Shown: one piece after another, positions 51,448 through 60,556 of the stretch
How the letters are laid out: the number at the start of each line of letters is the position of its first letter
Numbering within the stretch: position 1 is the stretch's first letter
Origin: JAFAGO01 sp031987605
GTDB lineage: Bacteria > Bacteroidota > Bacteroidia > Flavobacteriales > Weeksellaceae
Assembly (NCBI GenBank): GCA_031987605.1
Contig: DALZZF010000003.1
Coordinates: forward strand, 1 to 64,000
Length of the DNA: 64,000 nt
Reading direction: 5' to 3'
Notes under the pieces: generated by a model
Told to the model about the DNA's origin: nothing
Seen by the model: only the letters and a program-made list of their open reading frames with translations
Database searches by the model: none
Position numbers and translations under genes: made by a program

Positions 51448-51770
51448 TTTATTAATTTTGTCTATATCAAAGATAAGATGTTTTAGGCAAAATCAATGAC
51501 AAAACGCAAAATTTGTTTACATGATTCCCATATTAAACTTAAATCCGTGATTTACATTTTGATTAAAAAAAAAAGAAAAAACAATCACTACAAGAAATTT
51601 ACAAATTCCCAGCTTATCAATGCCCTTTTATCGCTTTGAAAACAGTCCTAATTTCCTTAAAACATTCGTCAGACATTAATAAAAATAAAAATATCCGACA
51701 AAAAAACTGATCCGTGATTCGGAATTGAAAAAAATTCTTAATTTGCAATAAGAATACTCATACATCCTTT
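51448..51770. other. Divergent intergenic region between oxyR and the crotonase gene
   Basis: This 323-nt stretch holds no gene. It carries the promoters of both genes; on the plus strand TTAATTTGC near 51739 resembles a -7 box 30 nt before the crotonase ATG. A/T runs fill the middle. Confidence 0.55.
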
Positions 51771-52538
51771 ATGAATTACGAAAACCTTCTTATTGAAAAG
51801 ACAGACAGAATTGCTCTTATTACCATAAACCGTCCGCAAAGCCTTAATGCATTAAACGCCAAAACCATAACCGAACTCGGTAACGCTGTTGGAATACTTG
51901 AAAATGACGACGAAGTTCGGGTAATTATAATAACCGGAAGCGGAGAAAAATCTTTTGTTGCCGGAGCGGACATCAAGGAATTCAGTGATTTCGGACAGAA
52001 AAAAGCAGAAGAACTCGCAAGAAACGGACAACACCATTTATTTAATAAAATTGAAAATCTTCATAAGCCGGTTATTGCTGCGGTGAACGGTTTCGCGTTG
52101 GGCGGAGGTCTGGAACTGGCGATGGCGTGCCATATTCGTTATGCTTCAGAAAATGCCAGACTTGGACTTCCGGAAGTTACCTTAGGTTTAATTCCCGGCT
52201 ATGGCGGAACTCAACGCTTACCCAAACTTGTGGGAAAAGGACTTGCCAACGAAATTATTTTCTCTGCCAAAATGATTCCCGCTGCCCGTGCTAAAGAAAT
52301 TGGCTTGGTAAATGAAGTTTTTTCTCAGGAAGAACTTTTGCCGAAAACTAAAGAGCTGGCCACCATTATTTCCAAGAATTCGCCAATGGGAATTTCCAAA
52401 GCCATTCAAGCGGTTAATCTGGCCTATTCGGAAAAGGGATTTGATGCGGAAATAGGCTTCTTCGGGGAACTTTTTGATCTGGCGGATAAGAAAGAAGGAG
52501 TAAATGCGTTTCTTGAAAAAAGAAAACCTCAGTTTTAG
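51771..52538 (+). CDS. Enoyl-CoA hydratase/isomerase (crotonase family)
   Basis: A 255-residue crotonase-fold enzyme, likely hydrating 2-enoyl-CoA in fatty-acid degradation. The oxyanion hole is in FVAGADIKEF (about 63-72), and the catalytic-region Glu residues are in NGFALGGGLELAMACHIRYA and GLPEVTLGLIPGYGGTQRLP (about 104-150), both diagnostic. It is first of four same-strand genes (dCMP deaminase, xerD, Nudix). No other beta-oxidation gene is adjacent. Confidence 0.93.
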   Translation: MNYENLLIEKTDRIALITINRPQSLNALNAKTITELGNAVGILENDDEVRVIIITGSGEKSFVAGADIKEFSDFGQKKAEELARNGQHHLFNKIENLHKPVIAAVNGFALGGGLELAMACHIRYASENARLGLPEVTLGLIPGYGGTQRLPKLVGKGLANEIIFSAKMIPAARAKEIGLVNEVFSQEELLPKTKELATIISKNSPMGISKAIQAVNLAYSEKGFDAEIGFFGELFDLADKKEGVNAFLEKRKPQF

Positions 52539-52548
52539 ATTTCCTTCC

Positions 52549-52974
52549 ATGAAATACAATAAATTCGACATTGCCTACTTGAAAATGGCTCTGGAATGGG
52601 CAAAACTGTCCTACTGCAAAAGAAGACAGGTGGGTGCACTCATTGTAAAAGACCGGATGATTATATCCGACGGTTACAACGGAACCCCTTCCGGTTTTGA
52701 AAACTGCTGCGAAGATCACGAAGGAAAAACCCTGTGGTTTGTGCTTCATGCAGAAGCCAACGCAATTTTGAAACTCGCCAGTTCCACCCAATCCGGAAAA
52801 GATGCCACCTTATATGTTACCTTGTCGCCCTGCAAAGAATGCAGCAAACTGGTATTGCAGTCGGGAATTCGGAAAGTAGTATATGCCGATGATTATTCCG
52901 ATAATGAAGGAATTGAATTTTTAAAAAACCATAACATTGAAATACTTAAAATACCCATTGAAGAAATCAAATGA
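52549..52974 (+). CDS. dCMP deaminase (ComEB-type)
   Basis: A 141-residue zinc deaminase that makes dUMP from dCMP for thymidylate synthesis. From the Met at 52549 (MKYNKFDIAYLKMALEW): YNGTPSGFENCCEDHEGKTL, then the zinc motif HAEANAIL and SPCKECSKL. The frame opens at 52504, but that start overlaps the crotonase gene and adds unrelated residues; the later ATG, 10 nt after the crotonase stop, is chosen. Confidence 0.9.
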   Translation: MKYNKFDIAYLKMALEWAKLSYCKRRQVGALIVKDRMIISDGYNGTPSGFENCCEDHEGKTLWFVLHAEANAILKLASSTQSGKDATLYVTLSPCKECSKLVLQSGIRKVVYADDYSDNEGIEFLKNHNIEILKIPIEEIK

Positions 52975-53010
52975 AAATGTAAACTAAAAAACAAAAAACA
53001 CATAAAAAAG

Positions 53011-53919
53011 ATGAAATGGGATGAACGTATACAAGAATTCGGACATTATTTAAAGTTCGAACGCAATTTTGCTGATAATACGATGGATGCCTATCTGCGT
53101 GATCTTAACAAATTGAAAGAATATGCAGAAAAAAACCTTGAAGGTACAACGCCGGAAACCATTACTTATGAGCATTTACAGGAATACCTATACAGCCTTT
53201 CCAAGAAAAAACTGAGCGAACGATCACAGGCAAGATGGATTTCTTCAATTAAAGCATTTTTCAAATATCTTATGGAAGAAGAACTTCGTGAGGACAATCC
53301 TTCCACACTTCTGGAAGGACCAAAACTGGGTCTTTATCTTCCGGATACATTGAGTGTTGATGAAGTAGAACGTATCTCCAATTCCATTAATACAGATCAT
53401 AGTTTGGGGCAGAGAAACCACTGTATTCTTGAAATTTTGTACGGTTGCGGATTGCGTGTTTCCGAGTTGATTGATCTGAAAATCTCCAATATCAATTTCA
53501 AGGAAAATTACCTGAAAATTGAAGGAAAAGGAAGCAAAGTCCGCTTTGTTCCGATGACCGAATATACCCAAAATATATTGGAACAATACATCCGGAATAC
53601 ACGTTCAACCGTAAAAATCAAGAAAAAATTTGAAGATTTTGTTTTCCTCAACAGCCGGGGAGCAGGAATGTCGAGAGTCATTGTATTTCTTATTATTAAA
53701 GAACTTGCGCAGAAAGCAGGAATTACCAAGAATATTTCTCCGCACACCTTTCGGCACTCATTTGCCACGCATCTTCTTCAGAATGGTGCAGATCTTCGGT
53801 TTATTCAGGAAATGCTGGGGCACTCCAGTATAACAACGACGGAAATTTATACTCACCTTAAAAATGAAGAACTGAGGGAAGTTATTCTCAGTTATCACCC
53901 AAGAAATTCTATTGTATGA
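53011..53919 (+). CDS. xerD: Tyrosine recombinase XerD-type
   Basis: A 302-residue site-specific recombinase; with its partner it resolves chromosome dimers at dif. The SAM-like N-terminal domain (1-95) binds DNA. Catalytic residues are Arg149 (GCGLRVSEL), Lys173 region, His245 and Arg248 (HTFRHSFATHL), His271 and the nucleophile Tyr280 (LGHSSITTTEIYTHL). Whether it is XerC or XerD cannot be decided from this alone; XerD is the usual name for this length and context. It overlaps the Nudix gene by 4 nt. Confidence 0.9.
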   Translation: MKWDERIQEFGHYLKFERNFADNTMDAYLRDLNKLKEYAEKNLEGTTPETITYEHLQEYLYSLSKKKLSERSQARWISSIKAFFKYLMEEELREDNPSTLLEGPKLGLYLPDTLSVDEVERISNSINTDHSLGQRNHCILEILYGCGLRVSELIDLKISNINFKENYLKIEGKGSKVRFVPMTEYTQNILEQYIRNTRSTVKIKKKFEDFVFLNSRGAGMSRVIVFLIIKELAQKAGITKNISPHTFRHSFATHLLQNGADLRFIQEMLGHSSITTTEIYTHLKNEELREVILSYHPRNSIV

Positions 53920-54443
53920 ACGAAGAACTGATGAACGAACTGAAATTCTGCCCGAAATGCGGTAACAAAACTTTGCTTTGGGACGGAAGTAAAAAATGGA
54001 GCTGTTCACACTGCGATTACGTGCTCTTCCACAATGTTGCAGGAGCCGTTGCTGTTGTACTTACTTTTGAGGACGAAATCATGTTCACCCGAAGAAATCA
54101 GGAACCGGCAAAAGGAAAGCTGGATTTGTCCGGCGGTTTTACAGATCCGGAAGAATCTGCAGAACACACCTGTGCAAGAGAACTTTTTGAAGAATTGGGC
54201 ATTAAAATTGATGAATCCCGACTGCAATATTTGGGCAGTTTGCCAAACGTATATCTGTACAAAAATATTCCATACAACACGCTGGATCTTTTCTTTAAAT
54301 ATGAAGTGAACGAAAAATTTGAGGTTTCCCTTGAAAAATCAGAAGTTTCTGAAATTTTATGGATTAAGAAAAACGCACTCAATCCGGACGAAATCGCTTT
54401 CGATTCGCAAAGAAAATTCCTCACGGAATATTGTAAAATTTAG
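53916..54443 (+). CDS. Nudix hydrolase with N-terminal zinc ribbon
   Basis: A 175-residue protein that starts inside the xerD stop (ATGA overlap). Residues 9-35 form a zinc ribbon (FCPKCGNKTLLW and WSCSHCDYVLFHN). The Nudix box GFTDPEESAEHTCARELFEE plus LGI follows at about 69-91 and matches G-x5-E-x7-REU-x-EE-x-GU. It resembles NudC-like or NDP-sugar/NADH pyrophosphatases, but the substrate is not readable. Cytoplasmic. Confidence 0.88.
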   Translation: MNEELMNELKFCPKCGNKTLLWDGSKKWSCSHCDYVLFHNVAGAVAVVLTFEDEIMFTRRNQEPAKGKLDLSGGFTDPEESAEHTCARELFEELGIKIDESRLQYLGSLPNVYLYKNIPYNTLDLFFKYEVNEKFEVSLEKSEVSEILWIKKNALNPDEIAFDSQRKFLTEYCKI

Positions 54444-54466
54444 CAGATTTTATCACATCCTCTTAA

Positions 54467-54919
54467 TTAATATTTCCCTGATTTTAAAATCGCTCTGAAA
54501 TAATCGATCAACGTCTGTTTTTGCGAAGCCTGTAATCGCGCTTCCGGATGCTGTGCAATATATCCTGAAAGCGGCATTCTGTTCTGTTCCAGATCGGCAA
54601 TGGTGTTTTCCAGCATTCCTTTTTTCAGTTCCTGATTATAAGTAGTCCAAATAGAAAAATTCAGGTGTTCTCGACCTTCGTTGATGTGGTTTTTTATCGA
54701 CCAGGAAATCGGGGCAACATAAGAATAATCGGGATAAACGGTTTCGTTGGAATGACAATCATAGCAGGCATTTTTCAGGAGCACCCGAACTTCTTCCGGA
54801 GCCTGAAAAACCTCAACAAAATTCTCTTTTTGATTCACCGGTACATTCACCCGATCCACCGGAATAAACTGAATCAAAGCAAAAATCACCAGAAACCAAT
54901 ACAAAATATTTTTCAGCAT
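54467..54919 (-). CDS. Haem-binding (c-type cytochrome) domain protein
   Basis: A 150-residue protein with an N-terminal membrane anchor or signal (about 1-20) and one CxxCH haem motif (ACYDCHSNET, about 52-61). The remainder, with PISWSIKNHINEGREHLNFS and a C-terminal helix (KQTLIDYFRAIL), matches the haem-binding domain family (Haem_bd) of Bacteroidota. It may take part in periplasmic electron transfer. Its start codon is 4 nt from the MITE end and target duplication (TTA at 54921), so the MITE lies in its promoter region. Confidence 0.85.
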   Translation of the reverse strand: MLKNILYWFLVIFALIQFIPVDRVNVPVNQKENFVEVFQAPEEVRVLLKNACYDCHSNETVYPDYSYVAPISWSIKNHINEGREHLNFSIWTTYNQELKKGMLENTIADLEQNRMPLSGYIAQHPEARLQASQKQTLIDYFRAILKSGKY

Positions 54920-54923
54920 TTTA

Positions 54924-55115
54924 GAGCCTGTTTAAAATTTTACCGAATTTTTTAATATAGCCTTAGAAAATCATCTTTGCTAAATTTTGATCCTATTTTG
55001 AGCGTATTTTCTACTTTCTATTTTTGATTTAGCCCGCTAAATCTGCAAACATGAAGCAAAAAATCCATCTCAAAATATCTATAAAAATTTTTAGCAATAA
55101 AATTTAAACAGGCTC
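54924..55115. mobile_element. 192-bp MITE with 19-bp inverted ends and TTA target duplication
   Basis: Left end GAGCCTGTTTAAAATTTTA (54924-54942); right end is its inverse with one T missing (55098-55115). TTA is present on both sides (54921-54923 and 55116-55118). The inside is non-coding, with a further palindrome GATTTAGC-CC-GCTAAATC (55026-55043). The short ends and 3-bp TNA-type duplication are as I recall for IS1031-type IS5 elements. The right TTA is also the stop codon of the next gene. Confidence 0.75.
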
Positions 55116-56837
55116 TTAGTCTTTTTTCTCTTCTGCCGGCGGCGGATTTACGGGTAGTGGCGGAACTACTGTTTCAGGCGTTTTTTCTGTTACAGGATTG
55201 TTTGCAACACTCCAGTTTTCCACGACTTCCCAAAGTGGTCTTGCTGTAACTTTTTTATTGAAATAGTAGACTTCTTCTGCAAAAATTCCATTGGAAAAAT
55301 CAGCCGGATCCCAGAATCCGTTTTCATTATCATCCATCAGAATTCTTACCATATAAGTATCCGGCTTCGTTACCGGAAATTTGATTTCCGTGGCGGAAGT
55401 ATATTGCGAGTACACCGGTTCTCCACGAGAATCCAAGAGTTGAAACCAGAATTTATGCGGCGGAACATTGGAAAGTTTAAAAATCAGGCTTCCATAATTT
55501 TCAGATTTATCCGCTTCAAAATCAAAACGTTTGGAAACTGCATTTTTATCGTAAAACGAAAGTGCCGTTTCCTTTGGAATTGTAAGTGAGTATTTTTTCC
55601 CTTCTTTAAATTCAGAATTTATAATGATTTTAAAAGGATTTCCTTCAGAAATCTTTGCCGTAAATGGTTGCTCAATACTGTCGCTCTGGAGCGTCCATTT
55701 TTCAGGCTGAATACGATCCAGTGCATAATTGGAAGTCAGTTCAAAATTGCTTTTCGGAGGCAGCATATTTCCTTTGCTGTTGCTCAGTTCCATTGCATTT
55801 TTCTCGTTCAGGCGATAGAAAACAGACACCGTGTCCTGTTTAGTTCCGGTATCATAACTGAATTTCAGGTTTTCACTTTTTTCCGTTCCGATATTTTTGG
55901 CTTTAGCATCAAACCAAACATAAGCAGAATCCGATTTCGGTTTGTGGGTCACTTTATAATCCTGAAGATTTTCGTTAATGGAACGAATGTTCAGTTGCTC
56001 CGGATTACCTTCAAAAAGCACCAGTACACCGCCCGGATTTTCCTTTGTTTCCAGATATTTGAATTTGGTTTGAGAAGGATACACCGAAATATTTTTTCCG
56101 GAAATACTGGTGCTGTCCAATACCAAAGGATCTTTAAAAAAGCCCACTTCCTCTTTTCCGGTATCGAAAACAGAATTTCCGTTGGCATCATTAAACGCCA
56201 GCATTCGGTATGATCCCGGAGAAATATAATTGATTTCGTAATATCCGTCGGAATCGGCCATCGTAATATAATACGGCTTTTCGTGGTAATTGATGGAATC
56301 GGATTCTTTATAAAGCCCCACCACCAATTTTTTCTCGTCGTTTCCGGAAGGTTTTGGCTGTTGCGCAGCATCTGAGGAAACAAAGCTCAGTGCATTTCTG
56401 GCAATTCCGCTTACATAAAGATCATCAATTTTATCCCCGGTAGAAAAGGCAAAATTATAATACGGAAGCACATTTCCTTCATTATTGTCTTTTATGGCAT
56501 TTCCGAAATTAAAACTATAGGTGGTATTGGCCTGAAGTGTATCTTCCCACTGAATCAGAATATATTTATTTGCCAGTTGTGAAGGAAGAATTCTTTTTAT
56601 TTTTTTGATCGGCGGCGAAATAATAAGGTTTTTGGAAACATTGTCCAGCATAATGTATTCATTAAAATCAATGCGGAGTTCTTTCAGATTTCGGGAAATG
56701 TTAATATTCGGCGAATCCAGATTGGAACCGATCATTACCGGAGCAAGCGTATCTTTGGTTCCGCCAACCGGAGATCCGACTCTCGCACAGGAAAGCATCA
56801 GCAATGAAAACAGAAGAAGTACAAAAAAATTCTTCAT
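55116..56837 (-). CDS. Ig-like-domain lipoprotein
   Basis: A 573-residue surface or periplasmic lipoprotein from the Met at 56837 (frame opens at 56957). The lipobox is LLMLSC near residue 16, followed by ARVGSPVGGTKDTLAPVMI, typical of Big_5/SbsA-type Ig-like proteins of Bacteroidota. The N-terminal Ig-like domain covers about 30-130 (LRIDFNEYIMLDN, YSFNFGNAIKDNNEG). Later parts look like further beta-sandwich domains (YRMLAFNDANGNSVFDTGKE, VRILMDDNENGFWDPADF). The Pro-rich C-terminus ends PPPAEEKKD; the stop codon TAA comes from the MITE target duplication. Confidence 0.8.
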   Translation of the reverse strand: MKNFFVLLLFSLLMLSCARVGSPVGGTKDTLAPVMIGSNLDSPNINISRNLKELRIDFNEYIMLDNVSKNLIISPPIKKIKRILPSQLANKYILIQWEDTLQANTTYSFNFGNAIKDNNEGNVLPYYNFAFSTGDKIDDLYVSGIARNALSFVSSDAAQQPKPSGNDEKKLVVGLYKESDSINYHEKPYYITMADSDGYYEINYISPGSYRMLAFNDANGNSVFDTGKEEVGFFKDPLVLDSTSISGKNISVYPSQTKFKYLETKENPGGVLVLFEGNPEQLNIRSINENLQDYKVTHKPKSDSAYVWFDAKAKNIGTEKSENLKFSYDTGTKQDTVSVFYRLNEKNAMELSNSKGNMLPPKSNFELTSNYALDRIQPEKWTLQSDSIEQPFTAKISEGNPFKIIINSEFKEGKKYSLTIPKETALSFYDKNAVSKRFDFEADKSENYGSLIFKLSNVPPHKFWFQLLDSRGEPVYSQYTSATEIKFPVTKPDTYMVRILMDDNENGFWDPADFSNGIFAEEVYYFNKKVTARPLWEVVENWSVANNPVTEKTPETVVPPLPVNPPPAEEKKD

Positions 56838-56928
56838 GAAGAAAAGATTCTGATCGTTTGAAAATGGTTTTTCTACAGAATTTTTCACGATGAAAAATCG
56901 TATGAAAACCTCTGCAAATGTAGCAAAA

Positions 56929-58185
56929 TTATTCTCCCAAACTATCAGATGAATCAACTTTGGAACTATCGGCTTCGTTCATTTCTTTCTGCAATTTTTG
57001 AGTTTCATAAGGGAAATTTTCAAAAAGAGAAGAAAGGGCAAGTGCAGAATACACTCGGTTTGAATATTTGTTTCCGATGGCAATAATCGTCACTTTTGAT
57101 TTCAGAAGATGGGCAAAAACGGAATTTGTTCCGTGCCACCAACCGTTATGATAGGTGAGTTTTTCGCCATTATCAAAAATTTTCATCCTGAAACCGAAAC
57201 CGTAATTATTGATTCCAGCTTTTTCGTTGCTGTATGGGGCAAAAACCATCTGCATTAAATCCGGCCTTAAAAAATCTTTAGAAAACATTGCCGTGGAAAA
57301 ATTCAAGAGATCTCTTGGCGTGGTATAAACGTTTTTATCCCCATAAATTAAATCCAGACGATCATAAGGATACAAACGGTTGCCCCTGTTATAAAAAGAT
57401 TTTGCGGCTTTCAAAGTATCATTTTCCTGAAAGATGTAGGTGTTTTTCATCTTCAAAGGTTTGAAAACAATCTGCTGCATTGCTTTCGGAAATGGCATTT
57501 TGGTTACCTGTTCCACAATCAGCGCAAGAAGTGCATAATTGGTGTTGCAGTACATAAAACCGGTGTTGGTGTCGCGTGCAAGTTCGGGTTTGTATTTGAT
57601 GAGAATATTGAGAACATCCCGATTTGTGAGGAATTTTTTGCTCAATTCCGGAGACTGCGGTGGGATTTTATCAATAAAATGTTCGTATTTCGGAAGTCCG
57701 CTTCTTTGGTTCAGAAGATATTGCACCTGAACTTGCGGATATGGAAAATTTGGAAAAAAATTCGTTAACGGATCGGTAAGTTTCAGTTTTCCTGCTTCCA
57801 CCAATTTCATCACCGCCATTGCCGTTAATGTTTTGGAAACGGATGCTACATGAAGTGGAGTATTTTTATCTATCGGATCCTGATTGTTTTCCTGTGCAAA
57901 GCCACGGTATTCTTCCAGCAGAATATTGTTTCCTTTAGCCACAATAATTCCACCGCTTAAATCTCCGCGTTCCCAAACAGTTTTGTAATAATTCTGAAGG
58001 TAATCCTTCACCGAATCTTCATCGGAAAGCGTATTGTCCGATTTGGAAAATACATTCTTCAAATTTACATTTCCATAATTGGGAAGTGTGGTTTTGTCAT
58101 CATTTTGGGATTGAGACGCTTCTTTTTTGCAGGAAAAAAACAACAGCAGAACGCTGAAAAGCATCACGGAAAATAGTCTCTTCAT
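56929..58185 (-). CDS. Serine hydrolase, beta-lactamase class C family lipoprotein
   Basis: A 418-residue lipoprotein (lipobox LLFFSC, Cys 19). The active-site Ser-x-x-Lys is in HVASVSKTLTAMAVMKL (about 113-129), Tyr-x-Asn in FMYCNTNYALLA (near 207), and the His-x-Gly-like motif in YHNGWWHGT (near 350). Class C-type enzymes of this group are often peptidases or esterases rather than true beta-lactamases; substrate is unknown. Periplasmic side, lipid-anchored. Confidence 0.85.
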   Translation of the reverse strand: MKRLFSVMLFSVLLLFFSCKKEASQSQNDDKTTLPNYGNVNLKNVFSKSDNTLSDEDSVKDYLQNYYKTVWERGDLSGGIIVAKGNNILLEEYRGFAQENNQDPIDKNTPLHVASVSKTLTAMAVMKLVEAGKLKLTDPLTNFFPNFPYPQVQVQYLLNQRSGLPKYEHFIDKIPPQSPELSKKFLTNRDVLNILIKYKPELARDTNTGFMYCNTNYALLALIVEQVTKMPFPKAMQQIVFKPLKMKNTYIFQENDTLKAAKSFYNRGNRLYPYDRLDLIYGDKNVYTTPRDLLNFSTAMFSKDFLRPDLMQMVFAPYSNEKAGINNYGFGFRMKIFDNGEKLTYHNGWWHGTNSVFAHLLKSKVTIIAIGNKYSNRVYSALALSSLFENFPYETQKLQKEMNEADSSKVDSSDSLGE

Positions 58186-58248
58186 TTTTTCAAATAACGA
58201 GCGGCAATTTAGGAAAATGTAAGCAAAATGCTTTCGGTAAAAGCGATA

Positions 58249-59178
58249 TTAAGAATATTTTAACAAAATTTTATCCACAATAAACTGTGCCAGTTTTTCT
58301 TTGCTTTGTAGTGTCCAGCCTGCAATATGCGGCGTAACGATTACGCGATCAGAGTGCAAAAGAAACTCAAGATCGGGATTGGCAGCATCGAGATTTTCAA
58401 AACTGGATTTTTCATATTCCAGAACATCCAAAGCGGCGGCTTTTACTTTTCCGGATTTTATGGCTTCAACTAAATCTTTAGTTTTTACATTTTTTCCTCG
58501 TGCGGTATTTACAAAATAGAAAGATTTTTCCATTCCGGAAATAAATTCAGCATTTATTAAATTATGCGTTTCTGGTGTAATCGGAAGATGAAGACTGATA
58601 ATATCTGCCCGTTTTTTCAGTTCTTCAAGCGAAACCTGAGTTCCGAATTCATCCGAAAGATTGGGAAGAATATCATGGAAAATCACTTCACAACCGAATC
58701 CTGAAAGTCTTTTAGCCACCGCTTTTCCCATATTTCCGTACCCGATAATTCCGAAGGTTTTGCCCAAAAGTTCATCGCCTCTGTTTTCTTCACGTTTCCA
58801 GATTCCGTTTTTCACTTCATTTGAAGCGATAAACAGACGATTCATTAAAACCAACAGCATTCCCACCACATGTTCCGCCACGGAATCTCGGTTTCCTTCC
58901 GGAGAATTAATCAGCGTAATTCCTAAACGTTCAGCAGTTTGCGAATCAATATTTTCCATTCCGGCTCCTACTCTTGCAATAAACTTAAGATGCGGCGCAT
59001 GTTCCAGAAAATTTTTATCCAAAGGAATTCGGCTGCGGATAATAATGCCTTCGTAATTTTGAATTTTATTCAGAACTTCATTATAGGAAGACTGATGATC
59101 CTCGTCCACCGTAAAACCCTTTGCAGTAAGCTGTTCGGAAATCAATGGATGGTTTTGGTCTAACTGAAGGATTTTCAT
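58249..59178 (-). CDS. D-2-hydroxyacid dehydrogenase (phosphoglycerate dehydrogenase-like)
   Basis: A 309-residue NAD-dependent dehydrogenase. The Rossmann motif GIIGYGNMGKAVAKRL is at about 143-158. Catalytic residues are Arg in FVNTARGKNVKTKDL, Glu in the following helix, and His in RVIVTPHIAGWTLQSKE (about 285). It lacks the C-terminal ACT domain of long SerA enzymes, so it belongs to the short form. Serine biosynthesis is possible, but other 2-hydroxyacids cannot be excluded; no ser gene is adjacent. Confidence 0.85.
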   Translation of the reverse strand: MKILQLDQNHPLISEQLTAKGFTVDEDHQSSYNEVLNKIQNYEGIIIRSRIPLDKNFLEHAPHLKFIARVGAGMENIDSQTAERLGITLINSPEGNRDSVAEHVVGMLLVLMNRLFIASNEVKNGIWKREENRGDELLGKTFGIIGYGNMGKAVAKRLSGFGCEVIFHDILPNLSDEFGTQVSLEELKKRADIISLHLPITPETHNLINAEFISGMEKSFYFVNTARGKNVKTKDLVEAIKSGKVKAAALDVLEYEKSSFENLDAANPDLEFLLHSDRVIVTPHIAGWTLQSKEKLAQFIVDKILLKYS

Positions 59179-59212
59179 GATGAAAAATTAATTTCAATAT
59201 TTTGAAAGTGGG

Positions 59213-59734
59213 TTAATCCGGATGTGAACAAAAGAGTTTCCGTAGTTCTACAGATTCCTGAGGTTTCATTCTTCCGGAAAGGATTAATGAGAGTTCTTTT
59301 CTGCGCTGCGCTGCGTCAAACCTTTGTTTTTCGGTTTCTGTTTCGGGTTCCATTTGTGGAACAGGAACCGGTTTGTTATTGGCATCCACGGCAACAAAAG
59401 TGTAAATCCCTTCATTGGTGTGGATTTTTTTTCCGGTAATCGGATCATCCAGCCAAACATCCACATAAATTTCCATCGAAGTGGAAAATGCTCGGGAAAC
59501 TTTGGATTCCAGCACCACAACGCCACCTTCGGGAATGGGAACTTTAAAGGAAACGTGATTTACAGAAGCGGTTACCACTCTTCTTGCAGAATGTCGTGAT
59601 GCAGAAATTGAAGCGCAACGATCCATTTTTGCCAAGAGTTCGCCTCCGAATAAATTGCGGAGTGAATTGGTTTCGTTCGGCAGAACGATATTCGTCATGA
59701 TCGTTAATGATTCGGACGCTTTTTTTATTTCCAT
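59213..59734 (-). CDS. Acyl-CoA thioesterase (YciA/BACH-like hotdog)
   Basis: A 173-residue hotdog thioesterase. SLTIMTNIVLPNETNSLRNL, FGGELLAKMDRCASISASRH and TASVNHVSFKVPIPEGGVV are the signatures of the YciA/cytosolic acyl-CoA hydrolase group, with the catalytic Asp in LLAKMDR and Asn early. It hydrolyses long- or medium-chain acyl-CoA in the cytoplasm. It is distinct from the 4HBT-type enzyme at 1905. Its start overlaps the end of the HU-like gene by 10 nt, so the two are cotranscribed. Confidence 0.9.
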   Translation of the reverse strand: MEIKKASESLTIMTNIVLPNETNSLRNLFGGELLAKMDRCASISASRHSARRVVTASVNHVSFKVPIPEGGVVVLESKVSRAFSTSMEIYVDVWLDDPITGKKIHTNEGIYTFVAVDANNKPVPVPQMEPETETEKQRFDAAQRRKELSLILSGRMKPQESVELRKLFCSHPD

Positions 59735-60492
59735 TTTTTACTTTTAGAATAATTTTTAGAATTCCATTTTTTCTTTGTTGGGGAATTTTTAGCAGGAACA
59801 GTCGCGTTTTTCAGAGAATCATTTTTTAAAGAATCCTGAAGTTTGATTTTTGCTGAATCCACTTGTACGGAATTCTTCGGAATTCTTTTGGTAGAGGTTT
59901 TAATGGAAACCTCATCGAAAGATTTTTTTCCAAACAGCAATTCTCTTCTGGTAATCCCAAAAAACAGCAGTCCTAAAACCGGAATTGCAATCAGAAAAAT
60001 CCAAAGAATGGACTTGTTGAATGTATAATCATCCTTTTCATGAATGCTTTCAACGGGAGCAATATCCGAATTTTTACTGCGCTTTATTTCGGCGAGCGAG
60101 ATTTCTTCCAACCCGTAAAAATCCGGAGAGGAATCTTCCATTCGTTCGCCCTTAAACTGAAGACCATTTTCATTATTCCAAATGGTTCCGATTTCCGGAA
60201 TTTCCACTTTCTGGTCTGCTTCCAGCTTATTTTTCCAGTGATTGGTCGTTTTTTTCAGTTCCAGTTCGACCTCAAATTCAGATACTTTTTCCGTTTGGGA
60301 AATGTAGTGTATAAATGCGGAATTTCGGATTTCAAAATCGGGACTGAACGCAATTTGTTTTGCCGGCGGCAGAATTTTACCGTCTTCGCTAATGGCAGCG
60401 GTGGTATTCTTCAAAGAGAATGTACCAAAACCCGAAATTTCGGCTTTGTGGTGTACCTTCAAAAATTCAAGAATATGTACAGGAATATTCAT
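59725..60492 (-). CDS. HU-like (CCDC81-type) domain protein with membrane segment
   Basis: A 255-residue protein. The N-terminal half (about 1-140) starts VHILEFLKVHHKAEISGFGT and repeats the pattern at VEIPEIGTIWNNENG; this is the bacterial HU-CCDC81-type double domain, distantly HU-like. One membrane segment follows (SILWIFLIAIPVLGLLFFG, about 165-183), then a Lys/Ser-rich tail (about 195-255). The HU-like part is probably cytoplasmic and the tail periplasmic. It may anchor DNA or be a cell-envelope factor; function is unknown. Confidence 0.75.
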   Translation of the reverse strand: MNIPVHILEFLKVHHKAEISGFGTFSLKNTTAAISEDGKILPPAKQIAFSPDFEIRNSAFIHYISQTEKVSEFEVELELKKTTNHWKNKLEADQKVEIPEIGTIWNNENGLQFKGERMEDSSPDFYGLEEISLAEIKRSKNSDIAPVESIHEKDDYTFNKSILWIFLIAIPVLGLLFFGITRRELLFGKKSFDEVSIKTSTKRIPKNSVQVDSAKIKLQDSLKNDSLKNATVPAKNSPTKKKWNSKNYSKSKKWK

Positions 60493-60556
60493 ACTGCCGG
60501 CAAATTTAGTTTTTTTCTTTTTGATGGTAAAATTACACCGACTTTAGAAATGCCTT

